Made by a program: the position numbers and the translations under genes | The notes under the pieces: generated by a model | Database searches by the model: none | What the model was told of the DNA's origin: nothing | Seen by the model: the letters and a program-made list of their open reading frames with translations, nothing else | Source of the DNA: Allium sativum | Taxonomy: Eukaryota; Streptophyta; Magnoliopsida; Asparagales; Amaryllidaceae | Direction of reading: 5' to 3' | Assembly: GCA_030737875.1 (NCBI GenBank) | Contig: CM060912.1 | Location: 262,627,731-262,691,730, forward strand | Length of the DNA: 64,000 bases | In this document: in pieces, positions 22,211 through 35,800 of the stretch | Layout of the letters: each line of letters begins with the position of its first letter | Position numbering within the stretch: position 1 is the first letter of the stretch

Positions 22211-23901
22211 AGCTAGTTGTTCAAGATCATGCACCCTTCTTCTGCCATGACATGCTTCAATTCGTTAGCGTATCTTTCCATATCTGCCCAACTGCTCCCG
22301 CCCGGGTGGGGATCCCCAAATATCATATTGATTACTGGTCTCGAGTCAGCAGGCATTTGGTCATCTTCACTCGAGTTGAGCTGGCTAGCCGCATTGTTAT
22401 GCCCCTGCACGGCTGGAGTGTTTTGGGGATTTTTCACATACTGCTGGAGTCGGTTCTTACTGATGAGCTCCTCAATCAAATTCTTCAGGTGTCGGCATTC
22501 GTTAGTGTTGTGCCCTGGCTGGCTGCTGCTTAGTTACCTTCTGCGGCTTCAACTGAGGGAAAAGGCCCGAGTCCTTCGCGGCTTGGTAAATCCTTTCTGG
22601 GATTTCGTACAGGAGGGTTAGCTCAGATGGTTTGTACATCCGTATCGTCTTATAAGCTTTGCCATCCCTCTCATCGTTTCCCCTCTTTTGTCCTACATCG
22701 CTCTTCTGCTCTACCCTGGGCTCATCGCTCTTTCCTTCTCTGGCTGCGTTATTTTCTATAGTCTTCTAGATGCCTGGAGCTTCACCTTCCACACTCATGT
22801 ATTCCTCAGCCTTCTCGTAAAACTTCTTTAGAGTCTTTGGTTTCTTCATCTTAAGCCACTTTCCAAATTCTGACTTCTTATCGATGGCCCCTCTCAGGGC
22901 TGCCAGCAAATACCAAGGTTCTAGTTCTATGACCTCCGCTGCTATAGCATTGAAACGTGTCAGGAAAGCTCTGATGGTTTCCCCATGCTTCTGCTCCATT
23001 TCGCTGAGCGACATCACATTCCTTGCCTTGGTGGTTTGTAATCGAAACCGATCCTAAAACCTCCTTACTAGACCCGCAAACTGATCGATACATCTAGGTG
23101 GAAGTCTGGTGAACCATAGCGAGGCCACACCTTCTGGGCACACGGGAAAGTATAGGCACTTGATTTCGTCTGTGGCCCTAGCTCCATTCATGTGCTGGTC
23201 GTACTTGAACAGGAAAATGGCTGGATCTCCAACTCCGCTATAAGGCGCTATTACTGGTGGTATAAATTTCTTTGGGAATTTCGCTTGACGGATCTCCTCT
23301 GTGAATGGAATTTTGCTGGGGTAAAACTCCCATTCTTTCTCCTCATCCTCTCAAGTCACCTTCTCCTTCATTACTCGCTGGATTAAGTCTGTGATGCGCC
23401 TTTTGTCGCCTGCTTGTTCATCAGGATTAACGCTGATGTTCTTATCAGCGCGACCATGGTTTAAGCTTCGGCGCCTTGCATCTTTCTTGAGGGAGGTTAT
23501 GTTGGTGCGATTCTTCGCACGTTCTTCTTTGCGCTGTGGAGATCTGACCTTAGGATCCTCAACGTCGGCCTCTCCCCTGTCTCTCACTGAGCTATGAGGT
23601 CGTTCAGGGTCCGTGGCTGATGAGTCCTCTTTTTCATCAGTATCGACCGCAGTATTTGGCGGCAGCAAATTGGTTTGACCATTTGTTAGGACATCAAACC
23701 TTTCCATTATCCTCTTCGCTGTATTATCCATTTTCTCGTTCAAGCTGGTTACAACCACATTCAATTCATCTCGTGTTACAGATGGGCCAGGGGTTTCCCA
23801 AGCCCCTCGATTCAAGATTTGAGGTGTAGCTTCATCAGCATTACCATCCTCATTGACCGCAGTGACTTAATAGATTTGCCGCTTTTCTTCGATCCAACCA
23901 T
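22211..23901 (-). pseudogene. Tat-type gag (degraded)
   Basis: Likely start is the ATG at 23901-23899 (MVGSKKSGKS). A shift near 23860 leads into a charged N-terminal region (23815-23354, rich in Arg, Glu and Asp). Then comes the retrotransposon gag core: FTEEIRQAKFPKKFIPP, the YDGSGDP-like APYSGVGDPAIFLFKYDQHM, CLYFPVCPEGVASLWFTRLP, then MSLSEMEQKHGETIRAFLTRFNA. Further on lie QPGHNTNECRHLKNLIEELI, a remnant of the Cys/His region, and the conserved INMIFGDPHPGGSSW. Stops at 23351-23353, 23054-23056 and 22766-22768, plus a frameshift near 22530, break it. Gag would form the particle that packages element RNA. Confidence 0.8.
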
Positions 23902-23971
23902 GATTTCAAAGGAGAAAACAACTTTAGGATCTCCTAATTGCTGAACTACAAAAAGGAATTTATGAACACGG

Positions 23972-23988
23972 CCCCACGGTGGGCGCCA
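23972..23988 (-). promoter_or_regulatory. Primer binding site of the Tat-type element
   Basis: On the minus strand TGGCGCCCACCGTGGGG starts three bases after the LTR end. TGGCGCC is the usual start of the PBS of many plant gypsy elements. I do not assign the tRNA. Confidence 0.7.
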
Positions 23989-23991
23989 AAA

Positions 23992-25075
23992 TGTTTACAC
24001 CAAAAAACACCCAAGGTACTAAACTGTACTTCGCCAATTCGGTAAGAAATAAATGGAGCCATGTTTAATCAGCAATAAAAGGTGAAAAATACAAGAAAAG
24101 TAAAGTAGAGACGAGATTTAGAGTGGTTCAGCCGTTAATGAGGCCAACGTCCACTATGGAGGTGATTTCCTTTCTTGAAATGAGAATTGCAGTATACATC
24201 AACTCTCTCTCTCTCTTTTCATACATTTCTATATCTACTCAATATACCCTCATTAATATATCTCAATCTAAGGAGTTATACAAGAGAATAGCGGAATTTG
24301 AGGAGAAGAAAGGTGGATGAATGATTGAGAAGATGGAAGTCTTCGTCTCCCTTCATCGTGAGTTTGTGCTTGACGCCATGGCTGAATATGTGGTTGAGGA
24401 TGAAGTTCGGCAGCACTTCGTGGTTTTTAGAAGCCGATCCCCTTTACGTTGGTAGCCATGGTCTATTTATAGGTGAACTCCTCTTGGTAAACAACCTGGA
24501 ATTCCTTCATCCAGGCTGTGGATCGTCCATTTTGCTAATTACACCCATGCCACCGGCTAGCTGTAGCCAGCTGTCCGTGGCCGTATCCAGTTATAATGCG
24601 CGAGCGGTTCGTTGGAATGAGTATCTTGAATAACTGAGTGGGTCCACGTAAGCGAGCGTCCTACGAGCGTCTCAAGAGATTTTGTAAGAGCGGATGTGGG
24701 TTTGGAGTCGAGTCTCCTTTGCCCACTGTGCAACCGTCCTTTCTGGTCCGAGGGCGCTTGCCTTCGTGTTGCCTTTGTACGATGCTTTTTGGCTTCAAGG
24801 CTTTGTTATAAGGTCGCTCCTGCTTAAGTCGAGTGGGCGACTTGCCTCATTTTGGTGTTTGAGCGGTTCTCAGGATATGCAACCATTATCTTTATCAGGT
24901 CACACTTCTTATAATATGTTACGCTGTTATCTTCGGACGCAGTGATTGACTTGACCTGCCTTGAGTTCGATCTTTGGATCTTGCTCTACGCGGTTGCATT
25001 GTGCACGTCCGACCCTGGTGATATCTGCCTTGTTTCCTTTACCCAGTGTGTGTATATATTTTTTAGGGATTAATA
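23992..25075 (-). repeat. 5' LTR of the Tat-type element
   Basis: About 1.08 kb, the partner of 4541-5629. In element orientation its first bases are TATTAATCCC instead of TGTTAATCCC, so the terminal TG has become TA, again a G-to-A change. TATA box at 24464-24471 (minus). Confidence 0.9.
24464..24471 (-). promoter_or_regulatory. TATA box in Tat 5' LTR
   Basis: TATAAATA on the minus strand, in the same context as the copy at 5017-5024. It would drive transcription leftwards through gag-pol. Confidence 0.55.
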
Positions 25076-25080
25076 AATAT

Positions 25081-26016
25081 CAAGAAATATGAGAAGAGAA
25101 ACAAACCTAGATAGAGAAAAAGTTGCTTATTTCTTAATGGCAGTAATAGTAATAGTAGTAAAGTGATAGAATTGGGTTACTAGCAAAAAAGGCTCAAATT
25201 GTTTATCATCTTAGTAGAAACGGTCTGTTGGAACATCCTTATTTCATGAAAAATCCTATGTAGGTTAATAAACTCTCTCGAAGGTTTGTCATAATTGATT
25301 CTCTACTAGAAACGTGAAATAGAAATAGACATTTGAAAAAGAAAGCATATGGACTGCAATAGCAATAGAACAATCCATAAAAGAATTTGAATGAAAGGTA
25401 GTAGTAAATGACTCAAATTTACAGTGACTTGGTCAAGTTCTAGAGCTCTAATGCGCGGATATGACGGTTGTGTGCGCTAAGTCCTTGAGAATTTGATCAA
25501 TGGTAATAGTTTGACATGAGAAGAGGATGATAAGAAAGAAGAAGAATGGCCAGGAAGAGACTGTAGCGTTGACGATGATGATTTGATTTAGAACTTGGAT
25601 GCTTTCTTTATTTTGATTTGGAAGAAGAAGCGAAAAAAGGTTGATTTGGCAGTGGGTGTTGAGTAATAGATTCAGACCACATGTTTAGGATTTCATTAGG
25701 TGGTATATGCTAAACCATATGGCTTGCATACAGACTTCCTTAACATTTAAGGATAAACAAATTGCATGTACCCACACATAAACTTTACTGTACAACCGAG
25801 TTTCTCTATTTACATTTTTTGTGTCTAGTATACATGCATCAAGCTAGAAATTTTATATCAAAAAAATTAAGTTATTAACTAACCAACACTTAGAAGAACA
25901 TAAGAATTCTCAGAGATATGGAAAACATCAAATAGAAGTGTGAAATTGGTAAATTTGAATCATTCACTAATGCCTTTCATTACTACTGCCTTTCGGACAA
26001 AATTAGTTGTTGTGTT
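25081..26016. other. Spacer between Tat and copia elements
   Basis: About 0.9 kb of AT-rich DNA. No open frame of note and no repeat pair was recognised. It could be older host or transposon DNA into which both neighbours inserted. Confidence 0.5.
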
Positions 26017-26592
26017 TGTTGGAAAAACAATGGTTAAGTCACGTACAAAGTCACTCTCTTGAAGACGTTTCGGCGATATTCTCAATGGTGCAAAGCAGTT
26101 CGTACCTTTCACCGCCACCTCTAGGATAATACAGCCTCTTCTTCGATATCAATTCGCTTGCACAAACGAATTGAATCTGATTTGCACTCAAATTAAAAAA
26201 CTGTAATGCTCTTTTCTTTTGTAATGAAAAAATTTCAATGAATATAAGGAGGTTTTTGAAGAGAAAAGAAGATGAAAAAATTGTTCTATGTTTTTTTCCG
26301 CTTTTTCTATTCTATTTCTTATATAGACAGAATACATAAATGTAAAGTTCACTATGTTAGTGGAAGGAAAGTTGGATCACAATTAATACCATAATAAATA
26401 AAAGAAACAGTCAAAAAACTACAATTTATAACGTATAAATTGTATACGTTACAAAAGTGATGAATGTTAATAAATTTTAATTTATTATCATTCATGGCAA
26501 TATTTTAATACTATTTGTTTTTGTAACAGTTTGATAAAAAATACATAAATATATGACCATATGCTAGTGTAACTGCTCAATCACAATGATGG

Positions 26593-26639
<47 letters not shown>

Positions 26640-26746
26640 CCGTTATAACTTTCAACGGCTCTATTGCAATAATGGCTCAATAATAAATTCTAAGTAACGG
26701 TAATTTCTTTTTGAATAAATTCACTACATATACAAAACATTTACAA
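26017..26746 (-). repeat. 3' LTR of the copia element
   Basis: About 730 bp, matching 39923-40614. The end next to the interior reads catttacaa where the other copy has catttccaaca, so a few bases were lost. It holds a minus-strand TATA (26318-26326) and a long TA microsatellite (26596-26637), which is much shorter in the other LTR. Confidence 0.85.
26596..26637. repeat. (AT)n microsatellite
   Basis: About 21 AT units inside the copia 3' LTR. The equivalent site in the 5' LTR (40482-40505) is about half as long, so it expanded or contracted after insertion. Confidence 0.9.
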
Positions 26747-26760
26747 TAATCTCCCACTTG
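26747..26760 (-). promoter_or_regulatory. Polypurine tract of the copia element
   Basis: On the minus strand CAAGTGGGAGATTA abuts the 3' LTR. 'aagtgggagatt' before TGTTGGAAATG is the standard copia arrangement. Confidence 0.75.
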
Positions 26761-28289
26761 ATTTTTTTAAAAATAATTTTTGAGCAGTTTCTAAAAACAT
26801 AAGATTGTGCATAAACAAAGGTGTCTTCCGACTTGAACCTTTTCTATAGTGCAATCAAATAAGCTCGTGTGTTAAAGGTCATGCACGTATATCCCAGTTT
26901 AGTGAACGCTCTAGACATTTTTCCCAAAGCTTCATAGGAAATGACCACATTTCCACATTCACATAGGTGAATCTATTAAGAGCACTCCTGAAGGTAGATA
27001 CTCCTCTCCAAATAGAGTATAGATCTCATTAAGAGTTTCTATTAACTCATCCTCTAATCACTTCAAGAATACATGCTTCTTAATATGCAAAAAATAGCAT
27101 ATTCAACTGTTATCCCTACACAACTTGTTTTTACCCATTGAACCTAGTTCTTGGGATCTCCACTCATTAGGCCGGGTTACCATTGTGCGTGACTCAACAA
27201 TCTAAGGGCAATTGTAACAACCCAGATTTTGGAACCATTTTTAAATTTTATTTTTAATTGATTTAATGGATTTTTAATGTTAAAACAATTTATTTTGATA
27301 AATAACGACTTGAAATTTATTTTAAAACAAAGTTAGAATGTATAAATTTAAATTTAAATTAAAACGAACTCGAAATGGCGCGGTAGTTTGAAAATTCGAT
27401 TTTAAACTTCAATTGAATATACATAATTCAATATAAATCAGAATTTGACGAAACAAGAAACATTAGAATCTATTTAACTATATTCTTCTACCAAATGTAA
27501 GAAACTGAGATTTCACTTTATAAATTGTAAGCTATGTCCAGTTTAAAATTTAGAATAGTCGCTATAGAATTTATATATATTTTTAAATTATATATAGCCC
27601 TTAAAAATAGCCATTTTGCAAACGACATCCATTTTCGACGAAACCACTTTTTTTGGATCTAGAATGTCAAATTATTCTTAAGTTTAAAATTTCATAATTT
27701 TTGGAATTAATATGTGAGCGTAGTAAATTTAAACGTGTTTTGAATTTCAGTTTAAATTTAATCGACTAGAAAAATGCCATTTTTCAAACAATCTCCAAAT
27801 TCAATGAAATTAATTTTGTTAGGACCGTATCGTCAAAACATAGCAAGATTTCAATTTCTATAATTTTTGGAGTCATTATGTGGTCCCGGTAAATTAAAAT
27901 GTACGTTGAAATTCAATATTGAACGTTATATTAATTTATATTTTAATTTTGACAAAAACTGATCGAAATAGTCAAATTGGCTTACGAAACATATCCCATT
28001 GTGTCCGGAATGGGGCTATTTAGCAAGGGGTGATAGTCGTTGGGTTTGATTTGGAGTTCGTGACGATTTTGAGTTTTAAAACTAATTAAAATATTATTAA
28101 TATAATATATATTCATTTGCCCTAACCCTAATCACTTTCTGAAACCCGCCGCCATACGTTTATTAATGGCCAGAAATGCACCGGATTTCGTCCCTCAATT
28201 CCTCTCAAATTACTTTGAAATAAAACTTAGTTCCAAAACGAAAATCGAAGATCTCTCCAAGATCTCTCCATTGATACGGCTGTGATCAT

Positions 28290-28500
28290 CTGAAGTGGAC
28301 CACCGTGGCCATGGCGGCGCTACAAAGTCGCAGCACTCAATCGCAAATTCAGGGAAGAGGGGGGCGAGCTCGATGCCTCTCCAGACGGAGGTGGAGCATG
28401 CGATGGTGGTTCAGGTGACACTCCTCCATCATACCCCGATGCCTCGTAACTCGCGCGCGCTAAAGCCCTAGAAGGGCCCGATGGGTTCGGCGAGTGTCAA
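28290..28500 (+). other. GC-rich leader-like segment of the solo LTR
   Basis: A GC-rich patch in otherwise AT-rich DNA, with no sustained open frame. The same kind of patch occurs in the other long LTRs upstream of a gtgag motif. I interpret it as the transcribed leader region of the LTR, not as a host exon. Confidence 0.4.
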
Positions 28501-30359
28501 AAGGAACAGAACGATGAAGATGAATTAAACAATGGTTTAAGTAAAAATTAATTATTTATTTAACTAGTTTTTAAAGTAATTAGTGTGTAAATGGTCGTAT
28601 CTTTTTCATACTACATCAGAATCAGACAAAGCTGAATGCGTTGGAACCTTGGTGAAAAACACTACAGCATGGAACTGACCAAAACAGGAATGGAGAAAAT
28701 TAGAAAATGAGGAAAATTTGAACTCGAACAGTATTAAAACCATCGCCAAATATATACTGATGGAGTGGAAACCAAAGTGAGAATTCTCCCACTAAAATAT
28801 TTGTACAGTTATTTATTTTATAACTGCATATATCGATTGTCAGTGTTGATTTTTATCTGGTTTAATTAACACAAATGTTGTACAGTGCCTGTTAGCTCAC
28901 ATTCATTGTTGTTTGAGAACCCTTGGATGATTTGATTGACTGTGTTATGTTTTGTTTGTGATGTTGAAATGTTTAACATATTAAAAATAATGTTAATAAA
29001 TTTGTGGTAGTTGAAATTAAATTATAAATATCCATTTATAATTTAAGAAGTGAAAATTGGATAATTAGAAAAATAACTCGAATCAAATTAGAATTGGTTA
29101 ACTTTATTAACCAGTGATTAATTTGAATTCATTGTTGGTGGTTGAAACCCCACATGGGTCTGGTGATGATAATTAATTCACATCTCCCTTCGATTTAATT
29201 ATACGTCAACCAATTGATTGACAGACTGCCATCAGTGTTATTTAATTATTTAATGCTTAAACAGTTGTAAATTGTACTCTAGATGTGAATGGAATGTTAA
29301 TAGTTGTTTATCACAATTTTTGAATACATGAGATGTATGAAATCCATATAAATAAAATTATATGATAATTGATCGAGTCTGATTCCAATTCAGAATATAA
29401 ACGAATATTTTAAAATATTATTCAGTAAAGAATCAAAATATGATTTTAATGTCCGATTTTGGATGAACACAAAAATATTGAAATATATGAAGCCGAGTTA
29501 AGTAGACGTACGCCATTTTGACTCGAGCGGAATTTTCTGCCGATTTCATTCATTTTATAATGAATATTGAAAAGATTTGATTTCAAAATCTGATATTTTG
29601 AAAATATTGTCATTTTAATATTATAATGATATGGAATATTCAATTTTGATTTAAAATTGAAATGGAAGTTGGAATCGTTTTTAAAATAAATTTATAAACG
29701 ATTTATAAAGTATGTTTTAAAAAGGAAAATCGACAAAAATATTATATATATTTAAATGGTTTGAATAGAACGCATCGTGCAGCGACCGTTCGCGAATTTC
29801 AACCATTGACTTCAAATTGATGTAACGGGAGATCCGACTGTCGGATTCTCCTAAAACCGGAATCATTGGGTTCGTATTGAGATTTGAAATCTAATGGTTA
29901 GATTTTAAGATATGTCCAAATCAATTTTGGAAAAGGTCGCTATAGATGTAGTTCGGTGGCTGATATTGGAAACCGACTGTAAGGGCCTTAATAAAATTAT
30001 TAAAAATATTGACAAATTATGTAAAATCATAATAAATGATTTGAAATGATTTTGAATGAAATATTCCACGTTTGCAGAGATAAAATATATTTTTATCAGA
30101 ATAAGTTGTTTTGCAACTTGAGATAAGAACTGAAAAGAATTGGAATGCTTTTAATAAAACTAGAATTTTCCAATGTATAAATTGGAATGGATTTGAATGG
30201 AAATAATCTTCGGAATATTTTGATTTTGGATTCCTGATTATACGGATATTATTGAGGAATTTGGAAGATATATATATCGTTATTCCTAATACGATATCCG
30301 TTGGTTTCGAAATTTAATATTGAATATAGGCCGATATGATTTCTGTTCAGAGCCTTATA

Positions 30360-30920
30360 TTTAATATCAAATTGGATTTTGGGTTTGTCATGAATGGTGT
30401 CTTCAATAACATTGTTCTTAAACCCAGTTGAGAAAAGAATAAATCTTTTAGTCAAGATTTAGAGAATTTTACCAATTAATTGATATTTAATTGGAATTGA
30501 ATTGAAATCGGATTTTTGGGTATATCGTGAACGGTGTTTTAAATAACATTAGTTCTTTAACCCAATTAACAGTAAAGGTACGATTTGGAATTTATAATCT
30601 TTTAATCAAGATTAATGGAAATTTTCCAAAGTAAGGTTTTTCCAATTTAATATATATTAAGTTGGAATTGAATGGAATTTGTTTTGATAATAATCGAGAT
30701 GAGCTTCTATGAAGGAAGTCCGTTACTATATATGGAATTTAAAAGGCTTTGCCATTATTCCATTTATATTATTAGTCTGATATGGAAATTTATATCGATT
30801 ATATACTGTTATGATTTCTATGTAGATTCCATTTTGATTGAAGATAATTTTGGTTTATCGTGAATAGTATTTTAAAATGACATTCGTTATTTAACCCAGT
30901 TAAAGACATGATTTATTTCC
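30360..30920 (+). repeat. Imperfect internal repeats of the solo LTR
   Basis: Three diverged copies of a block reading roughly 'gt(g)aa(c/t)ggtgttttaaataacatt..tttaaccca' begin near 30378, 30518 and 30850. They mark an expansion-prone middle section of this LTR family. The related LTR at 56280-62180 has a different, much larger array in its middle part. Confidence 0.5.
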
Positions 30921-32288
30921 TAAATTTGAATAATCATTAAATAATGATTTTTGGAGATTAAAACTAAGATGGAGTTTTAATGAATCTTTAATTAGATTAA
31001 AATGTGAATGTGGTAATTAAATTTACCGAATTCAAGAAATGTTCGAAATGGAGTGCCACCAGTTTTACTCCATGTGATAGATAAATCTTTAAATAGATTT
31101 GAACGTTAAATGGAAATTAATATTGTTGATAACACACTGTGTGTTAGATATGGAGTTCTACCAGTTTTGCTTCATGGGATGAATAGGTTGGGATTGGGAT
31201 AATAAAAAGAACGATTACTTTACTAAGGCTCATTAATCCCGACTAGTTTGATAAAACTTAATTTGGTTTAAATTGTGAAAAGAACATTTGAATAAAACAA
31301 TATTCTGGATTGGAATGAGGCGTATGATGTGTTTTTATAAGACTCGATTATAAGGTACGCGAGTTGTTCGGAAAGACCGGGTTTAACCCATTCTGAATAA
31401 CTGATACGACAATTAAAAGTCAAAGATATTGAAGATGGTGCAAGACTGACGATCTTCACATCGAATGGATTACTACTGATGCCTTGGATTGGTTAGCTCC
31501 CAGGAAGGGGTTATGGTGGTAGTTGTCCGGATGTACTTATTGATTGTCCGGATATGCGAGGGCCTCTCTCCTATATTGGACATATGGGACGAGGAATAAG
31601 GTGCCTCCGGTTTCGTTCAGTCCCAGAACGGACTTGCAAAGGGATGGTGTCTAACATTGTATTCCTTTATACTGTATTCGTTGATCTCTGCTAAATATAA
31701 ATCTGTTTGGTGGCGGAGAATTTATTCTCTTGCTTAACACCCTTCTCTAAGACGTAGGAGTTTATAGGCTATATATTGGCAAAAATCAATGGTATGGTAT
31801 AGATTGACAATGTGACATGTTGAGATGCAAGGATCAAGGCTTTTGTTGAAAACCAGAGCCTTGTGGTTGATGATCAAAGCACAACTTTAAGTAGCACAGC
31901 GTTGTGTAACGTTAATTCGTGATCCTTACACACCGGTATGATGGTGAACTGATGGTTAGATCAGTATGCTTTTGAGATGAGGATAGACACCCTTAGGGTT
32001 GTCATGGATTCGGTTGACCGAGATATCCTGGGTGTGGTCACTCCATCCTAGTAGGGATAGGGCACACCCCCCGATTCCCTAAAGGATAGAGTAAGCGGTG
32101 TTTTCTCTAGCTGGGACATAAGCAGCAGTGATACTCGATTTCCTAGATATAGTGGGGATGTGGATTACGGTGTTTTCCATAGCCTGGACGTAAGCCGTTG
32201 AGTATTACACTACGTGATCGATCTTTTGGATCAGTAGCCATCAAGAAGGAAAATCCAACTTCCAAATACGAAACTTTTCGGTTTTTGT

Positions 32289-32292
<4 letters not shown>

Positions 32293-32345
<53 letters not shown>
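32293..32345. repeat. (TA)n microsatellite
   Basis: About 26 TA units inside the solo LTR, followed by 'tggcgacataataggatgggg', which also occurs without a microsatellite in the related LTR at 61457. Confidence 0.9.
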
Positions 32346-32348
<3 letters not shown>

Positions 32349-32829
32349 GACATAATAGGATGGGGAATTATGCCATCTAGGATTGAAACATTTACTTTCG
32401 AAATTGATTTTTACACTATGCACTAATAGTAATAAAAGATAAATTTCGCGTATCAAGGATATTTGGATATTATAAGTTAAAACTCTATCATCCGGCTTGC
32501 GTTGCATTGTGTGATGGGACCTGAGTCTTATAATAGCTTCATTATTCTTTTATTTCGAATTGCGAGTTTTGTGTTATGGTATTCATGGGAGGAAATTCGT
32601 TCCGTGTCATACGGCGTGATCCCGTGACTTACCTAACTTTAAAATAAAGTTAAATAACTATCTTTAATTCTCACACCAGTCCCATGACTGACTCGGAGTT
32701 TATTGTTCCACCTAAACTCTAGGTGCCCATATTTTCCATACGGGTATCTTGTAGTTTTGGTTTTCGCAGATATTTCTTTTCACAGGATCCTGGATTACAG
32801 ATGGAGCTATATTCGGAATGCTTTGTATC

Positions 32830-35800
32830 TGTAATGTCCCGGAAATTTCGACAACTGAAGTATGAAATTTGTTGAAAATTTAATTATTAATTTTACATTG
32901 AGACTTGGATGAGAAAGTTAAAATCGAATATGTGGTTTTGTATATGAATTAAATTAAGAATGGTCAGTTACGAATCAAATATTTGTTGTTGAATATTTGA
33001 ATTGAATTCAGTCGGATATTTGAATTTGAATTGTAACCCAATTGAAAATATAAATGGTCGAATTTAAAAATATAAATAGTAAGTAAATTAGAAACCTTAT
33101 TTGTTGAAATATATCAGAAATTGGCTTCGATATGGTATATTCGTATATATAAACAAATTGAAATTGAACGGAGTTGGTTGTGAACAAATGGGACAGATAT
33201 ATAATTTAAAAATAAAATAACATCGTATACAGACGAATTCGGATTACGACCAAATTAACTTTATTGGGTTCAGGACACGAAGACGAAGAGGTACGTATAA
33301 TTTTCATGGCGTTTGAAGATTTTGTTGGCAATTCGAAATTTGAGCATTCCCTGATATTTGCAGTGGAAATAAATATTAAATTAAATAATAATAAAAAATG
33401 CCTTGGTTATACACGCATGAACATATATGTGAAAATTCCATCACCCTATAACCTATGATCAGACGTTGTTCTTATCCCCGAAATTTTTTTTCTATAAAAA
33501 TGAAGCCCCTCGTTCCATTCTCTTCAGCAAATTCCCAAGCTAAAAATGGCAGCCCTCAAAGATCGAAATGAAAGTAAATCTCCAAATTAAAAATCTAATA
33601 TTCCTCTGAATCTCCTCAATTGGATCGCGAGTCCGATATCCTCCACCATTGTCGAGGCAAATCACCGCCTCTATCCAACATCAAAGGCTGAGTTTTTCCC
33701 CAAATCGTTTTTCGTCACGTCGATTTGGTCAGAGCGTCCACTTCTTTTCCGTCGTCGCCGCCTTCAATCGAAGCCACCAGCCTTCGAAAAACTTGACGCC
33801 ATCAATAGAAGATCCTGTTCACCACAGTTTGATGTGATTTCAAGCTGCCATCGCCTCGTTTGCCTACCACCAGATCTCTTCTTCGCACAAGCGCCAACCT
33901 AAAGCTAGCGTGGCTGAGTGGAGGTGAGTTATTCACTCACGATTAAATTACGTTCAAGTAGATTTAAATTCAATTTTTTTTGGAATATAATAGTTGATTG
34001 TTGTGTGCCTTATTGGTTATTTTGTGGTTACCGTTGGATGATTGATTACAGCATCTATATAGATTGTTGATGTTGTTTGTCAACCTCATATTTATATACC
34101 AAATCTAGTCTGAATGAACTTTTATGGAATTGAGTTAGGGCATTTTTAGAAAAGACAAACACTTGGAATTGAATAAGTTGGATAAACTTGTTAATGTTCA
34201 CTGATCTTAAATCAATGTTTTAAAACAGATATTATATTTGGTTTTGTCCCTTGTGCTTCATTTATGTTGATCATCACATATATTGTGCTGCCATGACGTT
34301 TTGGTTATGTATACATTCATACCATTTGTAGGACCTTGTGGAATGCCTTGAATATACACTGACTGATGTTTAAAATGATATAGGGGAGGGAACAGACTTA
34401 AGTTGGTTAAATGTGAACAATCTGGGAACATATTAGCTGACACACTCAGTTTTATATATACATACATTTGGGTGGTCAGAACTCGAGGTATTTATATGAT
34501 ATATATATTTGCATGAACCCACCTTTTTATCACACTTAGAAATAAAATGTAGCATTTCATGTGTTGTCCGTTGTTTGAAATATACATTATGTACACTGCT
34601 TTATGATCTTAAATTCTGAAATGATATGTTCCGAAGAAAACAAAAGTTATTTCAGCGAAAATATCTTGCATATGGATCAAATAATTATGGAGTAATGTCT
34701 GAAACCTTATATTGTTGTCATCCTCTATATAACAAATAGATTGATAAATGAATAAAAGCTATACAAAAAGTAATGTCTACAGTATGGTATGTGTAAAATA
34801 CAGAAAAGATGCAGATTAGAAGATATGGTATCATTTCTTGGTTTTGTGCATGCCATTGTTTTACTGTTCTTCTCTAATTATGCTTTATATGTTTTTTTAT
34901 ATTCTAAATAGGTTTTATCTTATATATGAAATAGTCATTCCTTTGCTTGCATATTTAATAAATCTACGGACACATGCAAATAAGATAAAACTGTGAGACT
35001 GGCTGTGAGACTTAAAAATTTGCTATCCCCTCCCACCTTAACTGCTGCTAACATATATGAGAGACTTGAAAATTGATGTGACCAAAATTATTCAATCTGT
35101 TCATGAGACTTGAAATTGGTGTATCCTTGCTGTTTTGGATTGAAACTGAAATATGTGTTATAGATATATGTACATATGTTAATATTCGATTTTGCTACAC
35201 CTTGGTACACATATACACTGAAGTATTGTGTCTTGCATGAGTCACGTGGCAGTGATCACTTTCTTTTGTTGATAATTTAAATACTTGCGTCTTCCTGTGC
35301 TGCACATGCTCTTTCCTATGCATTAATCTCTACATGCTTCAAGTCACTCTACATACATGATGTTCTCTAAATCATGCATGTTCATTCCTGTGGCTCAGTC
35401 AATCCTATTTGTGTATTTAAATATAGTGCAGTAGTTTAGCCTTGACCAAGACAGTTAAGCATAACTGAAAATTTGGGTTTAAATTGTTAAAAACTGCCTT
35501 GCATCTTATGCGTCTGATCTTTGTACACTGATTTTTGTTAAAAACTGCCTTGCATCTTGCATCACCATACAGTATAAATATGTGTGAAGAGTTAACTTCA
35601 TTATAAGTTCATCCTGTTTTTGAAACACATCACTTGTGTCTACCTGATGAATGTGGCATACACGCATGTAGTGTGACCAAAGATTCATGCTACTGTGGCA
35701 CCATGACATCCATTTGTTGTATGTATTAGTGCTTTACTGGTCATTCTATTTTATGGCATTTTGGCTGCCTATATATATGCATACCTTTGGAAACTTGGAA

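Larger units (their letters stand above)
4541..25075 (-). mobile_element. Tat-type Ty3/gypsy LTR retrotransposon (decayed, interrupted)
   Basis: Both LTRs (4541-5629 and 23992-25075) begin with tgtttacacc on the plus strand. The left one ends in gggattaaca and the right one in gggattaata. The flanks aacat (4536-4540) and aatat (25076-25080) form a 5-bp TSD with one C/T difference. On the minus strand the interior runs PBS, gag, protease, RT, first RNase H, second archaeal-type RNase H, integrase, a long 3' region with an antisense ORF, polypurine tract. This order, the dual RNase H and the antisense ORF are hallmarks of the Tat lineage. Every domain carries stops or frameshifts. The nested LARD at 10344-20692 accounts for about half of the length; without it the element is about 10.2 kb. 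Confidence 0.9.

Noticed and set aside
22010..22621. Plus-strand frames opposite protease and gag
   Set aside because: Shadows of the minus-strand coding sequence.
32198..32507. Frames with runs of YIYIYI or IYIYIY
   Set aside because: Translation of a TA microsatellite.
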